A stretch of 64,000 nucleotides of DNA from Streptomyces ambofaciens ATCC 23877 (GTDB taxonomy: Bacteria; Actinomycetota; Actinomycetes; Streptomycetales; Streptomycetaceae). Positions 15,791 to 23,951 of this stretch are shown piece by piece. The stretch covers positions 3,459,001 to 3,523,000 of the forward strand of contig NZ_CP012382.1 of NCBI RefSeq assembly GCF_001267885.1, read 5' to 3'. The translations under genes and the position numbers were made by a program. The number at the start of each line of letters is the position of its first letter. The first letter of the stretch is position 1. The notes under the pieces are model-generated. The model did not search any database and was not told the origin of the DNA. It saw only the letters and a program-made list of their open reading frames with translations.

Positions 15791-16093
15791 CGGGCGCGCG
15801 CCGCCTCTGCGGCGCGGCCTGCCTCCTGTCTGCGCCCCGGCTGGCCGCGCCCGACGGCTGCGGGCATGAAGTGGGAGAACACCCTCTGTGGCTGGGGCGG
15901 TCGGCTCCACGGCTTTAGGCAGCCACTTTGGGGCGAGCCTCTAAGATCTTGGCCCCAACGTCGTGCTTTAACGGGCAGGTCCACAGACTGCCCGACTCGC
16001 CATCAGCTTACGGGGCCAAGATCACTCGCCCCAAAGCAGCTCCAGCTCAAAGCCGCTCCACCGACCTTGCAAGATGAGCTCCGCCGTATGCGC
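15791..16093. other. Non-coding stretch with a large imperfect inverted repeat (15911-16055)
   Basis: Nothing codes here convincingly. The notable structure is a long palindrome. CTTTGGGGCGAG (15926-15937) and GATCTTGGCCCC (15945-15956) match inverted copies at 16025-16036 and 16012-16023. A further GGCTTT/AAAGCC pair (15911-15916 and 16050-16055) lies outside them. An inner hairpin CGGGCAG/CTGCCCG (15972-15978 and 15988-15994) sits at the tip. The folded RNA or cruciform would span about 145 bases. It follows the ABC-3C operon and may be its terminator or a mobile-element structure. Confidence 0.75.
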
Positions 16094-17836
16094 TTAGAAG
16101 CGGAATCCGAAAAGACCTCCGTCTTCCAAGTCGTCCGTCAGACGCGGTTCGCGCACAAACGGAGCATCATTGAACCCTAGGCGGACTGCCTTAGCTAGGT
16201 CGTCAGAGTTAATCGTGGCGATGTACTGCATTCCCTCTTCTGCACTTACTTCGGCGGCCAGTGCGAAGGCCTTAACCAGTTGCCGCTCATCAACGCCGTC
16301 GAAGAGATGGCTATCGTGTACAAGGAAGTCTGGGCCACGCCCGTGACGATGCGCTAGAACAGAAAGGGCAAGATCGAAACAAAAGATCACCATGTTTCCG
16401 ATGCCGCGACTGTTGTCGCTGCGAATGTACGGAGTGATTTGGAGATTTTCACGACCTGCCTCGATGCGCAGATAGGCCTCTCGTTCGCCGTACAACTCCC
16501 GGGCGAATCGTGAGAACAGCAGCGTTGCTTCGGCTTGCTGCTCACGTCGCTCATTAAGATCAGTTGCGACAGCTTGCTGTTGTTGCAAACGTTGGGCCGT
16601 GATTTGCCGCGCGCTCGCTTCGAGTGCTTGAGCGGCTTCATACCTGTGACGCAATGCCTCGACATTCGCCTGTTCGCGAGCCAAAGCCTGTTGAAGAGCC
16701 GTCAGAGCTTCGAGAGCTCCGCCTTCATTCAGCATGCGCAAAAGCTGCGCTTGTTGCTCGCCGAGCCTAGCGCGCTCATCCCGCCGCTCAGTCAATCGGC
16801 TGGTTAGGCTCTCGATTTCAGCTTCAAGGAAAACTCGACGGTTCCGCACCACAGATTGATGAAAAGTTTGCACATCGTCAAACCGTCGCCGGACTTGATC
16901 CCCCAGCAAAATACCTAGTTCGCGGTAGGCCGACTCCATGTAATCCACAGTGACGTCGCTGGCCTCCGTGACAGCTTGCTGCAGCTCTTCAAGGTTGCTC
17001 TGGTCAATGGTGTCATCCTGCGCAAGCTGCTTGATTCGACGAGCTAGTGCGTCCGCTTCCTGCTTGACCCGTTCGTATTCGGGAACCACTTGGAAATCGG
17101 CAATCTGATCTTCAAGGCGACGCAATTGTGCCTCAGCGAGGGTGATCTGACCGCGCAGGTCTGCGGTTGAACCGACAATCCGACCCCATACCGGATCATT
17201 GACTGCCTTTCGCAACTGCGTGCGAGTGGCTTTTTGTGCGGAGAGTTTACGATATCCATCAGCAAGTTCGTAATCCAGGCCCAAAAGATAAGCTAGATTA
17301 GTTGCGGCATCGGCTTTCCGCTGCTTGGAAAAACTCTCCGTTGCTTGATTAAACCCGTGTGCGGACGCCCGTCGCATTAGGAACGACAGCATGGTGCGAC
17401 CGCTCACGCCAGAGGCGTCTGCGCGAACACCAAATAGGTCCTTCTCGATCAGCTTGTTCCACTCATCAAGCGTGACCTCTGCCGGCCCCCCGAGCGCGAA
17501 CATCTCCTCTTGCCTGCCAGGGCGGATGTCTGGATCAAGTTGCACAAAATTAGGCCGACTAGCCCGGCGCCCCACAGTCAGAACGCCATTACTCGGCCAA
17601 TCCATCTTCAGGTGAAAGTTCACACTCCGAAGATGCCTGTCACTGACTAGTGAACGCTTGTCTACGCGTGCGCCTAGAAGGAAGTGGATGAGCTCAATGA
17701 GACTTGATTTTCCAGCACTATTACGACTGTCAGTCTCGGTGGAGGAAGTCCTCTTCTCAGCCACAATCAGGTTCATTCCGCTGGTGAATGATGCGGTTTT
17801 GAACCGCGGGTCATCAGCGCTGAGCTGACGCAGCAT
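16094..17836 (-). CDS. ABC-3C system ATPase (DUF2326, SMC/Rad50-like)
   Basis: A 580-residue P-loop ATPase. The Walker A motif is RNSAGKSSLIELIHFLLGA (K43). Coiled-coil sequence rich in Glu, Gln, Arg and Leu fills about residues 215-440. The C-terminal DUF2326 half carries the family's Walker B block HDSHLFDGVDERQ (D508 region). This is the ATPase of the ABC-three-component conflict systems defined computationally; such ATPases are thought to sense invading nucleic acid or nucleoprotein and switch on an effector. The start overlaps the middle-component gene by 23 bp, so the genes are co-translated. The base composition is lower in GC than that of the chromosome genes. Confidence 0.87.
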   Translation of the reverse strand: MLRQLSADDPRFKTASFTSGMNLIVAEKRTSSTETDSRNSAGKSSLIELIHFLLGARVDKRSLVSDRHLRSVNFHLKMDWPSNGVLTVGRRASRPNFVQLDPDIRPGRQEEMFALGGPAEVTLDEWNKLIEKDLFGVRADASGVSGRTMLSFLMRRASAHGFNQATESFSKQRKADAATNLAYLLGLDYELADGYRKLSAQKATRTQLRKAVNDPVWGRIVGSTADLRGQITLAEAQLRRLEDQIADFQVVPEYERVKQEADALARRIKQLAQDDTIDQSNLEELQQAVTEASDVTVDYMESAYRELGILLGDQVRRRFDDVQTFHQSVVRNRRVFLEAEIESLTSRLTERRDERARLGEQQAQLLRMLNEGGALEALTALQQALAREQANVEALRHRYEAAQALEASARQITAQRLQQQQAVATDLNERREQQAEATLLFSRFARELYGEREAYLRIEAGRENLQITPYIRSDNSRGIGNMVIFCFDLALSVLAHRHGRGPDFLVHDSHLFDGVDERQLVKAFALAAEVSAEEGMQYIATINSDDLAKAVRLGFNDAPFVREPRLTDDLEDGGLFGFRF

Positions 17837-18080
17837 GGATCCTCCTCGCTACAAGCAAGTCCTGGCGAAGCTCTACGGCGCCCAAGCTGTACAGCATATC
17901 TAGTGCTAGGACGAACCATTCGAACGACACCGGAGAAAAGTGTTCATTCTCAATCCGCCATGCCTTTAGCCGCGCCCACGCCTGACTGACAGTACGGGGC
18001 TCTTCAAGCTGCATGAGGATCTGGGCGCCAACGGCCAACAGGCATCGGTCGGGGGAAATTCCCTTCGTCGGAGTAATCAT
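17814..18080 (-). CDS. ABC-3C system middle component 6 (MC6)
   Basis: An 88-residue protein with the typical MC6 order: MITPTKGISPDRCLLAVGAQIL at the N-terminus, a central helical part, and SFEWFVLALDMLYSLGAVEL near the C-terminus. The fold is predicted to be a small winged helix that links ATPase and effector. The gene overlaps the upstream effector gene by four bases (ATGA) and the downstream ATPase gene by 23 bases. This packing of effector, MC and ATPase is diagnostic for the system. Confidence 0.85.
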   Translation of the reverse strand: MITPTKGISPDRCLLAVGAQILMQLEEPRTVSQAWARLKAWRIENEHFSPVSFEWFVLALDMLYSLGAVELRQDLLVARRIHAASAQR

Positions 18081-19021
18081 GCAGATGCCTCAAGGGTTTG
18101 CGCCGTCCATCCCGGCGGTGGGGTTTCAAAGATGTCGCACCGGTCGAAGAAGTGAGCTAGTACTACCCACGCTGCGCGATGCACCTTGGGATGCTGTCGC
18201 TCATTTCCGAGAACGTACATTTCCAGTTGCCACAGGACTTCCTCAGGCTCGTCCCACTCGGCCTTCAGTTGCTCATAATAGATTCGGAAACCTTCTGCAA
18301 CTTCGTCGTGCTCGATAGCGCGCAACGACCCGTCGTAAAAGGCCTCGACGAGGTGAGCCTGTCGTCTCCCCTTCTGTAGGTCTTCTCGGGCGTCTTCATC
18401 CAGACGGTTATAATCCATCTTGGTAGGCGGCACATTGTCCAGAGGCATTAAGGGATCAGACTTCGTCCTAAGCTCCCTCAAGTGCTTCAACAATGGGGCA
18501 AGGTCTTCCATTCCGAGGCCATACACCACTGGGCGTACGGGTATTTCGCAGTCAAGGATATCTTCCGCAGACTCGAGGTCCAGCCGCATACACTCTTGCC
18601 AAAGGCGCCGGATCCCTATCTGTTCGAACGCAAGAGCGGGATTTGCGGCCTTGGCGTCAGCCAGAAGTGTCGCTATCTCGGGATGCATTCCTCTGCGGTC
18701 GTTATGAACAAAAACAAAGACGTCGAATTGACCTGACCGTTTTTCTTTTGCCTTCTTCAAATCCGAATTGAACTTTGACTTGGTGTCGGTCGCACTGAAA
18801 GCGTGAGGTGCGTAGCTGGCGAACAATTTCCTGTCGTGGAGTGTCAGCCCGTCCGCCCCTTGGTCTCCGATATTTCCGTGCGTGCGCACGTCGAGAAAAT
18901 CGGGATAGCGCGCGCACATCAAATCGTGGAAAAAGTCTTCGAAAGCCGAACCGGTCAACTCGCTCATGCGTTCAAGAAAGCGAACGCGCGCGAACAGTCG
19001 TTGCTCGTGGCTCATCCTCAT
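18077..19021 (-). CDS. ABC-3C effector with nuclease-like N-terminal domain
   Basis: A 314-residue protein, first gene of the operon. Residues 20-110 look like a PD-(D/E)XK-type fold: an early acidic helix (AFEDFFHDLM, E28), then GNIGDQGADGLTL with D57, and the strand KLFASYAP. The usual Lys of the (D/E)XK box is replaced, as in other ABC-3C effectors with a QxY-like end, so catalysis is not certain. The part after about residue 170 matches the C-terminal domains that tether effectors to the ATPase complex. The ATG at 19021 follows GAGGGGG. Probable role: DNA or RNA attack on triggering (inference). Confidence 0.78.
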   Translation of the reverse strand: MRMSHEQRLFARVRFLERMSELTGSAFEDFFHDLMCARYPDFLDVRTHGNIGDQGADGLTLHDRKLFASYAPHAFSATDTKSKFNSDLKKAKEKRSGQFDVFVFVHNDRRGMHPEIATLLADAKAANPALAFEQIGIRRLWQECMRLDLESAEDILDCEIPVRPVVYGLGMEDLAPLLKHLRELRTKSDPLMPLDNVPPTKMDYNRLDEDAREDLQKGRRQAHLVEAFYDGSLRAIEHDEVAEGFRIYYEQLKAEWDEPEEVLWQLEMYVLGNERQHPKVHRAAWVVLAHFFDRCDIFETPPPGWTAQTLEASA

Positions 19022-19209
19022 ACAGCCCCCTCACCCCTGCAGATCACGGTAGCTCTTCGTGATACCCGCTGGAAACCGGGTGGGCACAACTTGTCACGAG
19101 CTGAGTTCATCGGGTGATCGGAGGGGGACGGTGCCGACAAGCGATGGAGGCCAAGTGAAGAGGCGTACAGGCCGAGGCGGAGCCCTCGCAGCGACGGTGG
19201 AACCTTCCC

Positions 19210-19782
19210 TCAGGGTGTTGGTGCAACGCCCCCGACGCATGGAGCAGCCAAGGATTGGCCGTCATCGCTGCCGAACGCCCGTCTGGCAGCACCCCCGACA
19301 CGACCGACGGCCCGGCGCCTGGCGTCGCCCGCAGCGTGCACGACCTCAGCAGTGGCGGCACCAGCGCGTTCGTTGAGGACCGCTGCGAACTCGCGATCAA
19401 GACTCCAGCGAGCCTCAGTAGCGGCTACTGCGACGCTGCTGGGGCCTGCGACACTCAAGACTGCTTGAGCTCGGATGAGCTCTGACAACCCAGCCTGCGC
19501 TGCCTCCAATCGATCTTGATGCGCCTCTTCGGCCATGCCGGGTGATCTGGTCCGCTGGACGAGCGCAGCGCAGCGGATGGCCGTCTCTATGAACTGGATA
19601 CATGCGTCCGTCTGCGCCGTCCGGCTCTCCTCTGCCCGCCGCTCGGCGTGATCCTGCGCTGCGACTTCTCGTTGCACCTCTGCCTGGCGAAGTACGCCCC
19701 GAAGTGCCAACCATGAGGTCATACCTGAGGCCACGAGGGCAGTGACTGCCGCAATGACTGCGGTGAGAAGTGAATCGCTCAC
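19210..19782 (-). CDS. Hypothetical protein with N-terminal membrane anchor
   Basis: 190 residues, GTG start. Residues 5-27 form one hydrophobic segment (LLTAVIAAVTALVASGMTSWLAL), followed by a long, highly charged helical region that could form a coiled coil, and an Ala/Gly-rich tail. Proteins of this layout occur often in actinomycete genomic islands, but no domain is recognised. It lies upstream of the ABC-3C operon on the same strand, 188 bp apart. A role in the system is possible but not shown. Confidence 0.6.
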   Translation of the reverse strand: MSDSLLTAVIAAVTALVASGMTSWLALRGVLRQAEVQREVAAQDHAERRAEESRTAQTDACIQFIETAIRCAALVQRTRSPGMAEEAHQDRLEAAQAGLSELIRAQAVLSVAGPSSVAVAATEARWSLDREFAAVLNERAGAATAEVVHAAGDARRRAVGRVGGAARRAFGSDDGQSLAAPCVGGVAPTP

Positions 19783-20111
19783 AAGGGGATTGCATCAGAG
19801 AGACGCACTGCGGCGCAGGCGGTCAGGGGTCTGGCTGGCTTCCTCGTCGGGCCGTCTCTGGGCCGTGCGAGGGTGCCCGAGGCTGACCAACGGTGACCGA
19901 CGGCGACAGACGCCCCACAGCCGCCAGCGGCGAATGCCCAGGTCAGGGACCCCCGGCCATACGGGATTCCGTCCAGGGCTGGCCGCCAGGCAAGATGGGG
20001 CGTTTCTCGCCCTGCCCGGGAGCTGCGGTGACTAGCCCATCGAGCGATTGTGGGCACTGCGCCGGCAGGGTACGTTCCCGCTCACGGATCGATGTAGCTC
20101 AGGGGGCGGGG

Positions 20112-20531
20112 ATGCCTGGATACGGCCGCGCGCATAGTGAGTGGGAGGAGCTTGTACATGCCGGTCGTGGCTTCCTCGTCGAGCGAGCGAAGCTGGGCAA
20201 GCTCACCTCGTACACGGAGCTCAACGCGACTCTGGCCAGGCGAACCGGCTGCCGTCCCTTCGACTTCGAGCGTGCTGACGAACGGGCCGCCATGGGACAT
20301 CTACTCGGACTGATCGTGGAACGAGACCTGGTGATCGCCCCCTCAGACCCGCCTGTCATGCTCTCGGCCCTGGTGAACTACCTAGGTGCCAACGACGCTG
20401 GCTCTGGCTTCTACCAGTTGGCCAAGGAGCTTCAGCTTCTGCCCATGAGTGCTTCGGCCGATGAGAAGTTCGACTTCTGGGTCAAGCAAGTGAAACAGCT
20501 CTACGAACGCCATGGAGCCGGTCCGGCATAG
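20112..20531 (+). CDS. Hypothetical protein, element-borne
   Basis: 139 residues (MPGYGRAHSEWEELVHAGRGFL...). The ATG at 20112 follows AGGGGGCGGGG, a good ribosome-binding site; an upstream in-frame extension reads as non-coding. The protein is soluble, mostly helical, with a conserved-looking core KLGKLTSYTELNATLARRTG and ending in VKQLYERHG. I do not recognise the family. It is transcribed opposite to the ABC-3C operon and followed by a clear terminator. Confidence 0.65.
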   Translation: MPGYGRAHSEWEELVHAGRGFLVERAKLGKLTSYTELNATLARRTGCRPFDFERADERAAMGHLLGLIVERDLVIAPSDPPVMLSALVNYLGANDAGSGFYQLAKELQLLPMSASADEKFDFWVKQVKQLYERHGAGPA

Positions 20532-20901
20532 GTGTGGGATCAAGCATCTTGAGTGTCTAACTGCGTGACAACGCCGACGGACAGCGGCGGACGAGCGCCA
20601 ACGTCTGCGGACCATCAGTGCAGGTGAACGGCAAGCCCTCCCAAGGTGTCCCGCCTGCCGAAGTTGCTTTGGGACGAATAGGTGTGTCTTTTGGCTGATG
20701 GAAGCAGAGGGCGGATCCTGGGCCGTCCCGGCCGTCCAAGGTAATCCGACACTGACCGGCAACGACCGAAGCCCACGGCATCTGAATCGGTCAAAGCCGT
20801 GGGCTTCTTCAGTCCCGCTGGTCAGCGGAGCCGGTGATCAGTAGAGGGGTTTCTGAGCGCTGACGGGGGCCACCTTAAGGACGCCGCATTGACCGAGCCC
20901 T
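20532..20901. other. Intergenic region with a terminator, no gene seen
   Basis: About 370 bp between two genes that end towards each other. It includes the hairpin at 20769-20806. The stretch just before the hairpin (about 20747-20790) resembles 24778-24825 downstream of the element, so part of this spacer belongs to a repeated element backbone. Confidence 0.5.
20769..20810. terminator. Rho-independent-type terminator
   Basis: AAGCCCACGGC (20769-20779) pairs perfectly with GCCGTGGGCTT (20796-20806), then CTTC. It stands between the convergent genes ending at 20531 and 20902. Confidence 0.8.
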
Positions 20902-21201
20902 TTAGGACTGGAGTTCGCTCACCGCCAGGAGATGACCGCGGCTGGTTGCCACGCGGACCACGTCTCGTAGGGCTCGGGTCACTTCGGTCAGCATGAGCCG
21001 CAGGTCATCGCGGTCGGCGTCCTGGTCGCCGAGGACTCCCGCGGCCCGCTCCAGAAGATCGGTTGCCATCCCGAGCTGTACCGCTTCGATGTTGTCCGCC
21101 AGGCGGGACATGTAGCCGCCGCTGTCATCGGTGCTCAGGTAGCAGGGCTTGCCGTCCGGGCCCGACCACGGGAGGAGTCGTAGTTCGTTCTGCGGCGTCA
21201 T
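20902..21201 (-). CDS. Small hypothetical protein, last gene of the element operon
   Basis: 99 residues (MTPQNELRLLPWSGPDGKPCYLST...). Its ATG overlaps the TGA of the upstream GntR gene (ATGA), so it is translationally coupled to it. The sequence is soluble and helical after residue 30. Genes of this type regularly follow GntR regulators in actinomycete integrative elements. No function is known to me. Confidence 0.68.
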   Translation of the reverse strand: MTPQNELRLLPWSGPDGKPCYLSTDDSGGYMSRLADNIEAVQLGMATDLLERAAGVLGDQDADRDDLRLMLTEVTRALRDVVRVATSRGHLLAVSELQS

Positions 21202-21929
21202 CTGTGCGCCCGCCTTTCTTCGATCACGTGGTGGGTGCTGAAGACGGCGTCGACACGATCCCCAGGGAACACCAGTAGTGCCGCCTCAATGACTCGCCCG
21301 GTGTTGTCTGCCGCAACGCGGGTGATCGCGAGGACGGCCAAGGCTGTGTTGATCCGCAGGGTCGACGCCTCATCCGGCGTTGGGAGACGAGCGGACACCA
21401 TCTCGTGCACCTCGGCCGGCGGCGGGTCCGGCACAGAGAAACTGGCTTCCGCCGACGCCCTTGAGGACCGGTTGCTCAGCGCCGTGGTCGGTGTCAGGTC
21501 TCGCGGTACGTAGACGCGGGCCAGGCTGTGCGGGGACTCTCCCTCGTAGCTGAGTCGGAGGAATTCGGTCAGTGGGCTTCCGTCGTCCACCTTCAGCAGC
21601 GCTGTCAGGTGGCCCCGCGCGGGTAGCACCGTAGTTCGGACCGTCACGCGCAGGTCCACCTCTGCGGCAGTTCGAGGATCCAGCGTGCCCCATCCACCGA
21701 CGTACGTGATCTTGCGCAGCGGGCGGCGGACGAAGTTGCCCTTGCCGTGGATCTTCTCGACGAGGCCTTCTCCCTGGAGTACGGCGAGGGCGCTTCGCAG
21801 GGTGGCCGTGCTGACCTTGTACCGGTCGGACAGGGCGGACTCAGATGGGAGCCGTTCACCGGGTCCGATTCGACCGGTCGTGATCTGGCGTCTCAGGTCG
21901 TCAGCGACGACGAGGCGGCGAGACGTCAT
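21198..21929 (-). CDS. GntR/HutC-family regulator with UTRA domain (element operon)
   Basis: 243 residues. A GntR winged helix at about residues 8-70 (VVADDLRRQITTGRIGPGERLPSESALSDRYKVSTATLRSAL) is followed by a UTRA ligand domain (about 90-235). The ATG at 21929 gives the family's normal N-terminus; a 45-residue upstream extension is not credible. It lies in a minus-strand operon of small genes and is co-translated with the 99-residue gene downstream. KorSA-like GntR proteins repress transfer and replication of pSAM2-type elements, and this is a candidate for that role. Confidence 0.82.
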   Translation of the reverse strand: MTSRRLVVADDLRRQITTGRIGPGERLPSESALSDRYKVSTATLRSALAVLQGEGLVEKIHGKGNFVRRPLRKITYVGGWGTLDPRTAAEVDLRVTVRTTVLPARGHLTALLKVDDGSPLTEFLRLSYEGESPHSLARVYVPRDLTPTTALSNRSSRASAEASFSVPDPPPAEVHEMVSARLPTPDEASTLRINTALAVLAITRVAADNTGRVIEAALLVFPGDRVDAVFSTHHVIEERRAHR

Positions 21930-21937
21930 GGACTGTG

Positions 21938-22162
21938 TCACCGCCTTCTCGTCATCCGCACGGCGACGAGCCGGGTCCGCCCGTTTATGGTCAACAGCTC
22001 TCCCGACTCGAACAGGAGTTGCTTCGCGCCCTGGGGCAACTGGAAGAGGTCGCTCACCCGGCATGCCCGACCGCCGACTTGGATGATGTCGCCCCGCAGA
22101 ACGGTGGCCGCCGTGATCTCGACGTTGGATACCAGCGCACCCCCGGGGGCCCAGTTGCTCAC
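21938..22162 (-). CDS. Small hypothetical protein (74 aa)
   Basis: The GTG at 22162 overlaps the stop of the upstream 67-residue gene. The protein begins MSNWAPGGALVSNVEITAAT and contains GDIIQVGGRACRVSDL and ELLTINGRTRLVAVRMTRRR, a compact beta-rich pattern. The family is not recognised. It ends eight bases before the GntR gene, in the same operon. Confidence 0.6.
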   Translation of the reverse strand: MSNWAPGGALVSNVEITAATVLRGDIIQVGGRACRVSDLFQLPQGAKQLLFESGELLTINGRTRLVAVRMTRRR

Positions 22163-22362
22163 CGCTTCACCGCCGATCGCGTGGAGTGGTCCGGCGCAGT
22201 GTGGCAGGGGCAGGCGCACGTCTCGTAGATCACCGGCAGGTCGACCGGCCCAGGAGATGGCGACGCTTCCGCGCAGGCTGCGTGAGTGCCGACCCGGCAT
22301 GCGGTCGACCGGTAGGCAGCCGCCGCGGTTTCCGAAATGTGGAGGCGTTGACGAGGAGGCAT
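22159..22362 (-). CDS. Small Cys-rich hypothetical protein (67 aa)
   Basis: The start overlaps the stop of the gene before it (ATG inside TGATG). It carries cysteines in the N-terminal half and a YETCACPCHT motif near the C-terminus that could bind a metal. Short cysteine-containing ORFs of this kind are frequent in actinomycete elements. No function assigned. Confidence 0.58.
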   Translation of the reverse strand: MPPRQRLHISETAAAAYRSTACRVGTHAACAEASPSPGPVDLPVIYETCACPCHTAPDHSTRSAVKR

Positions 22363-22673
22363 CAGCGAACACCTGCCAGGGCCGAGTACGTCTCAGCCGA
22401 CAGACGCGGCGCCACGACCACCGAGCGCTGGCGGACACGCTGTCGCTCCCAGGCCAGCACGTACGGGCGGACGAGCGCGTTGTCCTCGCCGAGGAGCAGG
22501 TGAAGGCGGTCAGTGGTGTCCGGCATCCATTCCGGGACAGCCGGCGGTTCTACGACGAGCGCGGGAGGCATCACCACCGCCATCCGGGACGGCGCTAAGG
22601 CTCGGCGGTGCCTGCCCTTGGGGAAGTACCGCGCTCTGGCGAGCGTGACGGCACGGCGGATACGGTTGAGCAC
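22362..22673 (-). CDS. Small basic hypothetical protein (103 aa)
   Basis: GTG start preceded by AGGAG. The N-terminus is basic (LNRIRRAVTLARARYFPKGRHRR), followed by a Pro/Val-rich middle and a helical C-terminus (LVRPYVLAWERQRVRQRSVVV). It lies 12 bp after the previous gene and overlaps the next, so it is a member of the six-gene operon from 22964 down to 20902. Not recognised. Confidence 0.6.
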   Translation of the reverse strand: MLNRIRRAVTLARARYFPKGRHRRALAPSRMAVVMPPALVVEPPAVPEWMPDTTDRLHLLLGEDNALVRPYVLAWERQRVRQRSVVVAPRLSAETYSALAGVR

Positions 22674-22685
22674 GCTGCTCAGCTC

Positions 22686-22964
22686 CTATCGCTGATAGCT
22701 CGGTCCCCCGACATCGCCCGTCGTGGGGACCGCTTTGCGTACGACCGCCCAAAGGGTGCGGCCGTTCAAGCTGGTGGCGTGAAGCCCGAATCGATCGGCC
22801 TCCGCCACGACTTCCAGGACCTCCCGCCATGACTCGGCGGAGAGCGATTCCGGCACCTCCGCCTCGACCGACATGCACCGGTCGTGCTCCTCCACACGCG
22901 TGGTGAGCCCGACCGCCGATAACCGGGCGGCGATGGCCTCCGCGCTCACTCGCGAAGCGGGCAC
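22686..22964 (-). CDS. Small hypothetical protein, first gene of the element operon
   Basis: 92 residues, GTG start with GGAGG at seven bases. An alpha/beta pattern (VSAEAIAARLSAVGLTTRVEEHDRCMSVEAEVPESL) suggests a small soluble domain. It is the promoter-proximal gene of the operon and lies directly next to the twin operators. The family is not recognised. Confidence 0.62.
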   Translation of the reverse strand: MPASRVSAEAIAARLSAVGLTTRVEEHDRCMSVEAEVPESLSAESWREVLEVVAEADRFGLHATSLNGRTLWAVVRKAVPTTGDVGGPSYQR

Positions 22965-22988
22965 AGGGAAGCCTCCGTCACTCGGCGA

Positions 22989-23034
22989 TCACTTTGAGTG
23001 AAGCTAGTTAACTAGATTAGAGCTAGTGGACTAG
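22989..23034. promoter_or_regulatory. Twin GntR operators CTAG-N4-CTAG plus a TCACT/AGTGA repeat
   Basis: CTAGTTAACTAG (23004-23015, fully palindromic) and CTAGTGGACTAG (23023-23034) are spaced 19 bp start to start, about two helical turns. A further inverted repeat, TCACT-TTG-AGTGA, stands at 22989-23001. They fill the 79-bp divergent spacer between the small-gene operon and the GntR gene at 23044, overlapping any promoter there. Such paired sites are typical for co-operative GntR repression. CTAG is otherwise rare in this GC-rich DNA. Confidence 0.75.
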
Positions 23035-23043
23035 ATTTTCCAT

Positions 23044-23799
23044 ATGTCTGAGCAGCCGCCCTATCTCCGCATCGCCAACGAGCTACGGCAGCGGATCGCG
23101 GAGCACGTGTGGGAGCCGGGGGACCGACTGCCCTCCCGCGCGCAGATCGGCCAGGAGTGCGGCGTAGGCGAGAACGTCGTCCGCAGGGCTCAAGAACTGC
23201 TGATCTCCCAAGGCGTGCTGGAAGGTCGAGCCGGTTCGGGCACCTACGTCGCCGAGCCCCGGCAGCGCGTGCGCGTCGTGCGGTCGTCGGCGCGCGAGCA
23301 GCCCGAAGGGTCGCCGTTCCGGGCGGACATGAAGGCCGTTGGCAGGCAGGGCGACTGGGAGAGCAGGACCGACGCCAAGGTGCCGGCCCCGGCGGAAATC
23401 GCCGCCCGGCTCGGGATCGCCGAGGGCGAGCTGTGCGTCCGGACCGCGTACGAGTTCCTGGCCGACGGCAGGCCTGTGCAGCTCTCGACCAGTTGGGAGC
23501 CGTACGACCTCACCGCCGGGACTCTCGTCGTTCTCCCCGAGGGAGGACCGCACGCAGGCGCGGGCGTCGTGAACCGCATGGCCGCGATCGGCATCACGAT
23601 CAGCCACGCCGTGGAGCAGCCGGAGCCCAGGCCGGCGACCGCCGAGGAGGCGTCGCTACTCGGCATCCAGAAGGCCGCACTGGTCACACACATCCGACGG
23701 ACGTACTACAGCGACGACAGCAGGCCCGTCGAAACGGCGGACATCGTGGTGCCCGCGGCTCACTGCGAGATCGTTTACGAGATTCCCATCCACCGGTAG
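23044..23799 (+). CDS. GntR/HutC-family regulator with UTRA domain (divergent)
   Basis: 251 residues, ATG start. The winged helix at about residues 5-70 reads YLRIANELRQRIAEHVWEPGDRLPSRAQIGQECGVGENVVRRAQELL, and the UTRA domain spans about 95-245 (HIRRTYYSDDSRPVETADIVVPAAHCEIVYEIPI). It is transcribed away from the element operon, and the twin CTAG operators lie just upstream of its start. It is therefore the prime candidate for the element's maintenance repressor. The element encodes two GntR proteins of different sequence, so cross-regulation is possible. Confidence 0.85.
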   Translation: MSEQPPYLRIANELRQRIAEHVWEPGDRLPSRAQIGQECGVGENVVRRAQELLISQGVLEGRAGSGTYVAEPRQRVRVVRSSAREQPEGSPFRADMKAVGRQGDWESRTDAKVPAPAEIAARLGIAEGELCVRTAYEFLADGRPVQLSTSWEPYDLTAGTLVVLPEGGPHAGAGVVNRMAAIGITISHAVEQPEPRPATAEEASLLGIQKAALVTHIRRTYYSDDSRPVETADIVVPAAHCEIVYEIPIHR

Positions 23800-23951
23800 C
23801 GCGTACTGCCACCGACCCAAGGCCACTGGTCGCCCCTAGCAAGTCGGATCGACTCGACTTCAGAGCCTTGGAGGACCAGTTGCGCCTTCTACACGCCGCG
23901 CCAGTCCCGGAGACCCATAGAGTGCGGACGTCATCACATGTGGGAGGGGAC

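Noticed and set aside
20090..20112. tRNA-like GATGTAGCTCAGGGGG before the 139-residue gene
   Set aside because: Resembles a D-arm by chance; no partner arms. It contains the ribosome-binding site of the gene.
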